A stretch of DNA of 64,000 nt from Anaerocolumna sp. (GTDB lineage: Bacteria; Bacillota; Clostridia; Lachnospirales; Lachnospiraceae). Within the stretch, counting starts at the first letter, position 1. Each line of letters begins with the position of its first letter. A model generated the notes under the pieces. That model ran no database searches and was not told where the DNA came from. It worked only from the letters and a program-made list of their open reading frames with translations. Positions 1 to 7,367 of the stretch are shown one piece after another. The stretch is taken from assembly GCA_029256725.1 (NCBI GenBank), contig JAQSXJ010000004.1, forward strand, positions 1-64,000, written 5' to 3'. A program made the position numbers and the translations under genes.

Positions 1-782
1 TAGTTCTCAGGGAAACTGCTGACTTCACTAAAATTACCACTGATAATCACAAAGGGGTGCAGTAAACCTTCCTGTGAAGCTTTGTTTAACCAGGGAATAA
101 TGTTCGTGGTAAAATGCTGGATGGAGGCAGTTCCTTGTATAAGTAAGACGATGGTATTGTCAATTATTAAGAACTCTGCCTGGTTATCGGAATATACTTT
201 TTGCCAGTAGTCACAGCAAGCTTTTATATCAGTATTTTTGTAATGAGAATAATCAAGCATCACTAACTGATAAGGAGATTCATGAAAGGTGAGCCCATAA
301 TCATTCATATTATTAACAGTATCGGATATAGGATCGGTAAGCAGATGCTTTAACAGCATATCTTTGGTATTGTGTAGCTTTTTGCTATGATAAATATTTG
401 ATAAGTTTTCCTGTTCAATTTTTTTACGTATCTTTAACAAAGCATCGATTAATTCCTCTTCATCGATGGGTTTCACCAGATAGGATTCTACACCCTGACG
501 AATGGCCGCCTGTGCATAAGCAAAATCTGAAAAGCCGCTTAAGATGATTATCTTTCCAAGGTAACCTTTCTGTCTTACGATTTCTGCTACTTTCACACCG
601 GATAGTTCCGGCATTTTTATATCCAGTATTACCAGTTCCGGATTCTTCTCCAAAATCTTTTCTACTGCTTCATTGCCATCAGTGGCCTCATCGCACAAGG
701 TGAAGCCCAGTTCAGACCAATCTATTATTGTTTTTAAGCCTTCTCTTACGATAGGCTCATCATCAGCTATTATAAATTTCAT
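1..782 (-). CDS. YesN-type response regulator (C-terminus off the window)
   Basis: The reading frame starts at the ATG complementary to 780-782 and stays open to the window edge, so the C-terminal part is missing. The N-terminus is a CheY-like receiver: the acidic pair in IIADDEP, the phosphoacceptor Asp in LVILDIKMPE and the Lys in YLVKPIDE are all visible. A linker of about 130 residues follows. In this family an AraC-type helix-turn-helix would come next, beyond the edge. The start overlaps the end of the YesM-type kinase gene by 20 bp, so the two are translated together and almost certainly form a pair. The likely targets are the upstream sugar-transport genes; this is inferred from position and from the usual YesMN-LplABC arrangement. 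Confidence 0.9.
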   Translation of the reverse strand, partial: MKFIIADDEPIVREGLKTIIDWSELGFTLCDEATDGNEAVEKILEKNPELVILDIKMPELSGVKVAEIVRQKGYLGKIIILSGFSDFAYAQAAIRQGVESYLVKPIDEEELIDALLKIRKKIEQENLSNIYHSKKLHNTKDMLLKHLLTDPISDTVNNMNDYGLTFHESPYQLVMLDYSHYKNTDIKACCDYWQKVYSDNQAEFLIIDNTIVLLIQGTASIQHFTTNIIPWLNKASQEGLLHPFVIISGNFSEVSSFPEN

Positions 783-2595
783 GATTAAAGCCTCCATTGT
801 TTATAAATGAGTTATAATCTACCTGCAGGGGAAGATATAAAGTGATAACCGTAAACTGATTTTCCATAGACTTAATCTGTAAGCCGTATTTCTCTCCATA
901 GAAGAGTTTAATTCGCTGCTGAACATTATGCAGCCCGATATGACTTTTAGATTTATTCCCCGGATCATTGATATTTAATAATAAAGTATTTAATGTATCT
1001 TCACTCATTCCCAGCCCGTTATCGGTAACGGATAGGATCAAGAACTCCTCGCTGACAGAAACCTCGATTGCTATGGTGCCACCCGACTTTTTGCTTTCCA
1101 GGCCATGGACAAAGGCATTTTCAACAATCGGCTGTAGAAGCAGGGGCAATATCATATAATCCTTTAGGTCTAGATTCTCACTTTGTGATACCAGGTAATG
1201 AACTCGGTCACCGAAGCGGAAATGCTGGATTTCCATATAGATGTTAATATAGTCCAGTTCTGAAGATAAGAGCACCAGGGAGGTATCAGCTTCGATGTTA
1301 TGCCGCATAAATTTACCTAACTGCTTTACGATACGGGCAGCGTCATGTTCTTTTTTTATGGATAGCTGCATCCTTATGGTTTCCAGTGTGTTATATAAAA
1401 AATGCGGATTTATCTGATTGGTTAAGAGGTTAAATTCCATTTGCTGCTGATAATTCAGAAGTTTCTGTCTTAGCAGCTTTTCTTCATAAATCTTAGCATT
1501 AAGCTCCTGGATACTGAGGATTGTTTTCTGCATATCCTTAAATAATTCGCCCAGTTCGTCATAGCTGTTAAAGCTGTCAATAATATTTAGATTACCGTTT
1601 GCTATTTTATTCATTTCTCTTCTAAGGATCAGAATACGTTTGTTAAAAGCGATGGAATACCCAACTATCATCAACAGAGGAACCGTAAAGCTAAGGAGGA
1701 TAACTCTGATATTTAAAAGGATGGATTCAGAAACATGGCTGGCTGCCACCGGATCAAAAGTAGTTATCTGAAAGGAGGTATTACTTTTGGGAGCGGTCTG
1801 GCTTGTGGTATAAGCAAGACATTCTTTATCCTGATAATTCAAGGTATAGGGAGTTTTTAACGGTATACTTTCTGCCTTATAGATTTCTTTAAGGGGTCGT
1901 CCAATCTCACTATAATCATCGGAATAAAAGGAGATTGCATTATCGATACTCATAACAGAGGAAATGGAATTACTGTTTATGATAAATCGCATATAATTCG
2001 TACTGATACTAATTGACATAATGGCAAACTCTTTTGTATTTGAGAGAGGGAGTCTTCGAATCAGACGCAGGGAACTATCAGCTTCTGTACTGTCATCATA
2101 GATCCACATTAATTTACCTGGGCTGTCTTTCACCTCCTGATACCAGTTAGTGGAGGCAATCTGGTCGTCCACTCTGACAAAGCAACCGCTTGTTATGAGG
2201 GTTTTATTGGTTACATAAATTTTTATATCCGAGATCTCTGTATAGCTTCTGTTAATGGATTCAATGGTTTCATAATTTCTGTAGGACTTATATACTTCAT
2301 TCTCAGAAGCGTATGTATTTTTTAGGAGATTATTAAGCGCTTTGTCATATAAAATGGAGTCTGATATATTAGTAGCCAGATAGATGGCATTGAATAAAAT
2401 GTTCCGAACCCTTTTGTTTTCTGCACTTACCTGATCATTATGCTGAGCCATAATCATTTTTTTGGTGCTGTAGATCATGTAACTGCTTAAAAGAGTCAAT
2501 GGTAGAGTTCCGATGATAATGTATACCAGCAGTAATTTATACATTATCTTAAGTCCGGATATACAACGGATAATTTTATCAATTAGTTTCTTCAT
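763..2595 (-). CDS. YesM-type sensor histidine kinase
   Basis: A 610-residue membrane kinase. It has one transmembrane segment at about 18-43, an extracellular sensor region, a second transmembrane segment at about 295-318 and a HAMP-like stretch. The His-kinase motif NPHFLYNTLE follows with the phosphorylated His near residue 398, then an ATPase domain with an N box (IVENAFVHG) and a DNGLGM G box. This is the internal-region His-kinase family (PF06580) typical of the YesM/LytS group. It lies between the binding-protein gene and the overlapping YesN-type regulator. It probably senses a sugar at the cell surface, perhaps through the lipoprotein encoded upstream; the ligand cannot be read from sequence. 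Confidence 0.92.
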   Translation of the reverse strand: MKKLIDKIIRCISGLKIMYKLLLVYIIIGTLPLTLLSSYMIYSTKKMIMAQHNDQVSAENKRVRNILFNAIYLATNISDSILYDKALNNLLKNTYASENEVYKSYRNYETIESINRSYTEISDIKIYVTNKTLITSGCFVRVDDQIASTNWYQEVKDSPGKLMWIYDDSTEADSSLRLIRRLPLSNTKEFAIMSISISTNYMRFIINSNSISSVMSIDNAISFYSDDYSEIGRPLKEIYKAESIPLKTPYTLNYQDKECLAYTTSQTAPKSNTSFQITTFDPVAASHVSESILLNIRVILLSFTVPLLMIVGYSIAFNKRILILRREMNKIANGNLNIIDSFNSYDELGELFKDMQKTILSIQELNAKIYEEKLLRQKLLNYQQQMEFNLLTNQINPHFLYNTLETIRMQLSIKKEHDAARIVKQLGKFMRHNIEADTSLVLLSSELDYINIYMEIQHFRFGDRVHYLVSQSENLDLKDYMILPLLLQPIVENAFVHGLESKKSGGTIAIEVSVSEEFLILSVTDNGLGMSEDTLNTLLLNINDPGNKSKSHIGLHNVQQRIKLFYGEKYGLQIKSMENQFTVITLYLPLQVDYNSFINNGGFNHEIYNS

Positions 2596-2691
2596 CTTTT
2601 CTCCATTCAGTACAACTTAATCCTTTAAGTAAATGGTACTACATTATCAGTTGCGGGTAAATAACTTTTGGAAATGTTATTCATTCAGGAA

Positions 2692-2725
2692 AGAAAAAGG
2701 GGCTGCCCATAGACCGGCAACCCCT
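2692..2725 (-). terminator. Rho-independent terminator after the binding-protein gene
   Basis: On the minus strand a GC-rich stem (GGGGTTGCC pairing with GGCAGCCCC through one wobble) closes a short loop and is followed by a run of five T. It sits just downstream of the binding-protein stop codon and before the kinase gene, so it may limit read-through from the abundant binding-protein transcript into the two-component genes. Confidence 0.75.
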
Positions 2726-2738
2726 TGACTGGTATGTA

Positions 2739-4517
2739 TTATTTGCTTTCAGCTGCCACAGCTTCAGCACGAGCTTCACGAAGTCCTTCTAGCTTTTGTA
2801 AATCTACTGCAAGGACATCCTGATAACCTAGACCTTCCAGCTGAACCTGCATATCTGCCCATAATGCATTGAAATCTTCTTCATTATCAGCAAATACCAT
2901 CTGCCAGGATACATTAGTAATCAAATCGCCGCATTGAGATCTCTTAGTAGCTAATTCAGTATCCTCAGAAGGTGCGAAGTAAGCGCTCCCGGGAGCAACC
3001 TTAACCAGATCGTTCTTTAATAAATATTCAGCAGCATTGATCGCACCGAAAGTCTTCTCATAATTCTGATCCAGCAAAGTCTGTGTACTTTCAAGTACCG
3101 ATGCCCAGTCAGCAATTGCAAACTTCTCACCAGTGTCAGGATCAACAGAAGTAGTTGCAAGGAAGTTAAATCCGATTTCCGGTCTGCCGTCCTGGAATGT
3201 ACCGCCGCCGTATTCTTCAGGCATAGGAGTAGTGCCGTCATCCATACATTTATAACCGAATTCCGTTAATTCAGGTCTGCCATTTACAATGTCCCAATTT
3301 AAACCTTTAATTCCTGCAGAACCGGGAGTGTAATAGATATATTCATTGGAAGCCATCCAGTCTACGAATTCAAAAACACGGTCCGGATATTTTGTCTTGC
3401 TGCCGATACCGATGGATAACTGAGTGTTACCGTATCTGTTATAGCCGTCATTTACAAGCTTTTGATCTTTTACAGGAATGTAAACCATACCTTTTCCTGC
3501 ATTTTTGTTATCCAGGTTGTTAAAGGCACCGCCAAGCCAAGGCCAGAAAGCGAAGAGTGTCTGTCCGTTCTGCATCTTGGTATATACGGTATCCCAGTTC
3601 TGAGAACTTGAATCAGGGTCTACTAAACCCATTTGGTTGGCGTCAAAGAGCATCTTTATGGAATCGTGGTAAACACCGTTTTCATCTGATATTTCAGAGT
3701 AGGAGGTTGCATCAGGACTTGGGAATACAAAGCCGGCTTTTCCTTCGTCATATCCATAGAGGAAAGCGTATTTAGAAGCTACTGCCATATAATCGCCATC
3801 CCAGTCATCAAATAAGGAGAAAGCATAAACTTTCTTTCCGTCTTCTGTTGTAGGATGAGCATCCTGCATTTGTTTCAATACATTAAGCATGTCAGAGGTA
3901 TTATTCATTACAGGATTACCAAGCTCATTGTAATAATCAAGTCTCATGAAAGTTCCTACATAAGGTGCCTGATTTTCAAATACAGGCTCAGTCGCTTTAC
4001 AGGTAGAGCTGCCGGTTAATGCATATATCTTGTCAGAACCGATAAATTCCTTTGTAGCCTGAATGGACTGGTCAAATGTCTTTAAGTAAGTACTGTTAGC
4101 ATAATAGTCTGAGAGATCCAGAATAATACCGGATTCTACGCAATCCTTCATTCTTGCACGGTCAATAATGACGATATCACCAAGATTGCCTTCTGCAGAA
4201 CGTGTCTGGTATAAAGAATCTCCGCCACCTGCTACGTTTGGTGCAATAATGTTCAGTTCGATATTGAACTTATCTTTAATAATCTTTGCTAACCAACCGC
4301 TTTGTATACCTTGATAGTTTGTCTGTGTTGAGAACACGTCTAACGTAATCGTTTTCGAACGATCGATTTCTTTGTCCCCGCTGGGTGTACTTGTTCCAGT
4401 TGTTTTGTTATCCCCATTTGTTGTTGCTTCTTTGCCGTTATTAGAGCAGCCCATCATCGTAAACAGCAACACAAAGAGCAATGCTCCGGCTAAAGATTTC
4501 TTAATAGCCCTTTTCAT
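2739..4517 (-). CDS. Extracellular sugar-binding lipoprotein (ABC transporter)
   Basis: A protein of about 592 residues with a lipoprotein signal: a positive N-terminus (MKRAIKK), a hydrophobic core and the lipobox MMGC, after which a Ser/Thr/Gly-rich linker starts. The body resembles family 1 solute-binding proteins of the LplA type. The start at 4517 is chosen over an in-frame ATG 33 codons upstream because the plus strand reads GTACCTCCT just before it, that is a strong AGGAGG site on the coding strand, and because the signal peptide starts there. It follows the two permease genes, separated by about 200 bp holding inverted repeats. The substrate is unknown; the YesMN pairing suggests an oligosaccharide. 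Confidence 0.92.
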   Translation of the reverse strand: MKRAIKKSLAGALLFVLLFTMMGCSNNGKEATTNGDNKTTGTSTPSGDKEIDRSKTITLDVFSTQTNYQGIQSGWLAKIIKDKFNIELNIIAPNVAGGGDSLYQTRSAEGNLGDIVIIDRARMKDCVESGIILDLSDYYANSTYLKTFDQSIQATKEFIGSDKIYALTGSSTCKATEPVFENQAPYVGTFMRLDYYNELGNPVMNNTSDMLNVLKQMQDAHPTTEDGKKVYAFSLFDDWDGDYMAVASKYAFLYGYDEGKAGFVFPSPDATSYSEISDENGVYHDSIKMLFDANQMGLVDPDSSSQNWDTVYTKMQNGQTLFAFWPWLGGAFNNLDNKNAGKGMVYIPVKDQKLVNDGYNRYGNTQLSIGIGSKTKYPDRVFEFVDWMASNEYIYYTPGSAGIKGLNWDIVNGRPELTEFGYKCMDDGTTPMPEEYGGGTFQDGRPEIGFNFLATTSVDPDTGEKFAIADWASVLESTQTLLDQNYEKTFGAINAAEYLLKNDLVKVAPGSAYFAPSEDTELATKRSQCGDLITNVSWQMVFADNEEDFNALWADMQVQLEGLGYQDVLAVDLQKLEGLREARAEAVAAESK

Positions 4518-4627
4518 AAAGTACCTCCTGGTTTTTATTAATAAACATGTACGTTTACATTTGTTTAATATACAGTGCAGAGTTACATAAGTTAGAACTT
4601 CACGGTAAAATTGCACGGCATAACTGG

Positions 4628-4687
4628 TATAGTGATGTCTGCCACTATAGTGTAATTTACTGTGTAACTTACAGACATAAGTTACAC
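4628..4687. promoter_or_regulatory. Two perfect inverted repeats before the binding-protein gene
   Basis: The 200-bp gap between permease and binding-protein genes holds TATAGTG-N8-CACTATA (4628-4649) and GTGTAACTTA-N6-TAAGTTACAC (4662-4687). Either could be an operator or an RNA hairpin in the permease-to-binding-protein transcript. Neither is followed by a T run on the coding strand, so a simple terminator is unlikely. An mRNA processing or stabilising stem, often seen before abundant binding proteins, is an alternative. Confidence 0.5.
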
Positions 4688-4717
4688 CTGTATACGTACA
4701 AGATTTATTCTATTATA

Positions 4718-5635
4718 TCATCCTTTTACTGAGCCAATCATGATTCCTTTTATAAAGAACCTCTGAAAGATTGGATACACCAGCATAATCGGCAGAACTA
4801 CAATAACGGATACCGTCATACGAACAGAAGTAGCTGTCTGTTCTGTTGCTGCATTGCTGATAATAGTGCCGATGGAACCCGCATTGCTCTTAATTAAATT
4901 TGCCAGTGAACTGGCCTGATTGATGTATTTATACAGAATATACTGTAAGGTATAAAGCTTATCATCTGTTACTAATAATAAGGTGTCCTGAAAGGAGTTC
5001 CAGTTACCCACCGCAGAAAATATGGCAACAGTGGCAAGTATCGGCTTACATAGTGGTATCATTACCCTTAAGAATACGGTTAAGATACTGGCACCATCGA
5101 TTTCAGCCGCTTCCTGTAAGGACTTCGGAGTAGATTCTACATAGGTCTTAACAAGAATAATGTTAAAGGGTGATACCATTCCCGGAATGATATAAGCCAG
5201 GAAGTTGTTGGTAAGATTTAAGTTATTCATGGTTATGTACCAGGGGATCAGTCCTGCACTGAAATACATGGTAAGTATGGTAAAACGGTAGAGGAAGCGT
5301 CTTCCGCTCATCTTTTCCTGGGTAAACATAAAACCCAGAAATCCAGAAGCTACTACGGACAGAAAAGTCCCTAAGATGGTTCTGGCAAAGGAGATAAAAG
5401 CAGCATTTCCAAGGCCGGGTATCTTAAATACTTCCTTATAGTTCTCCAGATGCAGCTGCCTGGGTAAGAAGATGATATCTCCGTTAGCGCTTAAGTCATT
5501 GGCACTGATGGTATTGATAATCAGGTAATAAAAGGGGTAGATACACAAAAACGTTATAATTGTAAAAATTATGTAGAGTGATACATCCAGTGCAGATATT
5601 TTCTTATGTTTGTTTTTTCCTAATGGTTTACTCAT
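4718..5635 (-). CDS. Sugar ABC transporter permease, LplC/CarB type
   Basis: About 305 residues with six hydrophobic segments and the permease EAA loop (EAAEIDGAS, then LRVMIPLCKPILA). This places it with inner-membrane subunits of carbohydrate importers. The start at 5635 is preferred because GCGGAGGG lies 7-8 bases upstream. An ATG seven codons earlier overlaps the preceding stop but has no clear ribosome site. It follows the partner permease directly and precedes the binding protein. No ATPase gene is in the window; such importers usually share an MsmX-type ATPase encoded elsewhere. Confidence 0.92.
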   Translation of the reverse strand: MSKPLGKNKHKKISALDVSLYIIFTIITFLCIYPFYYLIINTISANDLSANGDIIFLPRQLHLENYKEVFKIPGLGNAAFISFARTILGTFLSVVASGFLGFMFTQEKMSGRRFLYRFTILTMYFSAGLIPWYITMNNLNLTNNFLAYIIPGMVSPFNIILVKTYVESTPKSLQEAAEIDGASILTVFLRVMIPLCKPILATVAIFSAVGNWNSFQDTLLLVTDDKLYTLQYILYKYINQASSLANLIKSNAGSIGTIISNAATEQTATSVRMTVSVIVVLPIMLVYPIFQRFFIKGIMIGSVKG

Positions 5636-5655
5636 AGCTTGTCCCTCCGCAGTCA

Positions 5656-6597
5656 TTATATTATGGTCTCGCCACGAAAAGCTTTAGACATCGTATTTAC
5701 AGTAAATAATAATGTTATGCTTACGATACTTTTCATAATGCTGATTGCAGTAGCCAGTGAATAGCTGCCGGAGCCCATTCCCAGATTATATACGTACAAA
5801 TCCAGAACCTGTATCTGGTCTTTGTTAAAAGCATTCTGGAATACATAGTATTGTTCCATACCGTTATTTAAGAAGTTGGCGATGCTAAGCAGCAGCAGTA
5901 CAAAGAAGGTAGGCAGCAGACAGGGAACAGTGATATGCCACTGGAGTCTCATTCTTCCGGCACCGTCAACCTTAGCGGCTTCATAGAGTTCCTGATCAAT
6001 ACCTGCGATAGCGGCCAGATAAAGAATAGCGCCCCAGCCAAGACCTTTCCAGGTTCCTGTTAACCACATGGTAAGCCAGGTGTGTTTACTGTCTTGCAGG
6101 AATAAAATGGGTTCCTTGATGATTCCCAGTGATTCCAATAGGTTATTTACCATTCCTGAACTTGAGAATAAGGAAAAGGCAAGGGAATATACCAGAATCC
6201 AGCTGATGAAATTAGGAAGTGTGGTCAAAGTCTGTACAGATTTCTTGAACCACTTGCATTTGAGCTCCGATAAAAATATTGCAAAAGCCATAGGCAGCCA
6301 GGAAAAGATAATTCCTAAACCACTCATTGCAAAGGTATTTTTCATTACATCAAAGATGATCTTTCGTTTGGTACTATTTTCAAATAAGGTAGCAAACCAT
6401 TTAACCCCGACAAAATCGCAATTGGCCAAGGATCTTGGCGGCCTGTAATCAAAAAATGCATAAATCCATCCGTACAACGGATAGTAACTGAATATCAGCG
6501 GTATTAATAGAAAAGGCACTACCAGCAGTGCTAGCTTTATGCCGTATCGCTTCTTTTTGTTGGTAAATAAGTCAATAAAATTCTTCGCAAAACTCAT
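5656..6597 (-). CDS. Sugar ABC transporter permease, LplB type
   Basis: 313 residues, multiple transmembrane helices, with the EAA-loop signature YEAAKVDGAGRMRLQWHITVP cut short by membrane helices on both sides. The N-terminal YGIKLALLVVPFLL segment and YPLYGWIYAFFDY are characteristic of LplB-like permeases. An AGGAGG site lies six bases before the ATG. It is the first gene of a minus-strand cluster: permease, permease, binding protein, kinase, regulator. A possible sigma-A promoter upstream reads TTCAAT, 16 bp, TATAAT on the minus strand. Confidence 0.92.
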   Translation of the reverse strand: MSFAKNFIDLFTNKKKRYGIKLALLVVPFLLIPLIFSYYPLYGWIYAFFDYRPPRSLANCDFVGVKWFATLFENSTKRKIIFDVMKNTFAMSGLGIIFSWLPMAFAIFLSELKCKWFKKSVQTLTTLPNFISWILVYSLAFSLFSSSGMVNNLLESLGIIKEPILFLQDSKHTWLTMWLTGTWKGLGWGAILYLAAIAGIDQELYEAAKVDGAGRMRLQWHITVPCLLPTFFVLLLLSIANFLNNGMEQYYVFQNAFNKDQIQVLDLYVYNLGMGSGSYSLATAISIMKSIVSITLLFTVNTMSKAFRGETII

Positions 6598-6806
6598 GCC
6601 GAACCTCCTGTGCTGTTTGATTAATTTGGATTATATAATAAAATTTTTTATTAAACATTGAAAAAATTATATATTCTTTTTGCACAAATTGAACTCTTTG
6701 TTTTATGTGAAATTTAGTGATTCACAACAATGGATTAATTTGTTATACTGAGAAAAATTTAGGAAGTGAAGTTTAAATTTTATGTGGCTGACGTTAGGTT
6801 TTTATA

Positions 6807-7010
6807 AAGGGGACGGAAATTTGCACAAAATAGAAAAAATTCATGCGTTCATTCCAATGTATAAGAAGTCCTAATTTCTCTGAAACTTTTGTGCTGGACA
6901 TATCCTCAAACAGACAACTCGCTTCGCTCAGACAATCTGTTTGAGGATATAGCACAAAAGTTTCAGAGAAAAGGACTTCTAAAACATTTCCATAGACAGC
7001 GCTTTTGCTG
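6807..7010 (+). repeat. Long palindromic repeat, copy 1
   Basis: Begins with AAGGGGACGGAAATTTGC and has arms AGAAGTCCTAATTTCTCTGA and TCAGAGAAAAGGACTTCT around a central ACAGACAA...ATCTGT segment. It matches copies near 27.5, 29.0 and 56.7 kb. The outer right arm, which should end in CAAATTGCC, is lost or strongly diverged here. Confidence 0.85.
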
Positions 7011-7130
7011 AGTAAATTAAGGTTAGAAATTTTGAAAATAGTATTGTGGATTATGGAATAATTAAACCCAAATTTACTTAGACATCTAACTGTTCTTATT
7101 CCTAAACAGATTTTTTCGTTATGTTAAGGT

Positions 7131-7212
7131 GAAATAGCACAAAATCTTCAGAAAAAGATCTAATTCATATCCTTATGTATTCATTTTTTCTATTTTGTCA
7201 AATTTCCTACAT
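7131..7212 (+). repeat. Half copy of the palindromic repeat (right arm only)
   Basis: The stretch ATAGCACAAAATCTTCAGA, followed by TCTATTTTGTCAAATTTCC, aligns with the right arm of the full repeats, with substitutions and no left arm. It lies about 120 bp beyond copy 1, which lacks this outer arm. It may be that arm displaced by an insertion, or the relic of a second copy. Confidence 0.6.
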
Positions 7213-7367
7213 GTTTTATAAGAGCCTTTGATGAAATAAATAAGGAAGATAATGATTAGAAAATTTGAAATTAGTATTATGGATTATGTATTAATAAAAA
7301 TAATAAAAACTTGTAAAATTAATAAATAATGTCAATCAAAGACTGGATATTTAGGAAAGGGGTTATT

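Larger units (their letters stand above)
6598..7367. other. Intergenic region between divergent lplB-type and GH2 genes
   Basis: This 770-bp AT-rich gap holds no convincing gene. It contains the divergent promoters of the transporter cluster and the GH2 gene, one nearly full copy of the long palindromic repeat (6807-7010) and a detached half copy (7131-7212). Confidence 0.7.
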
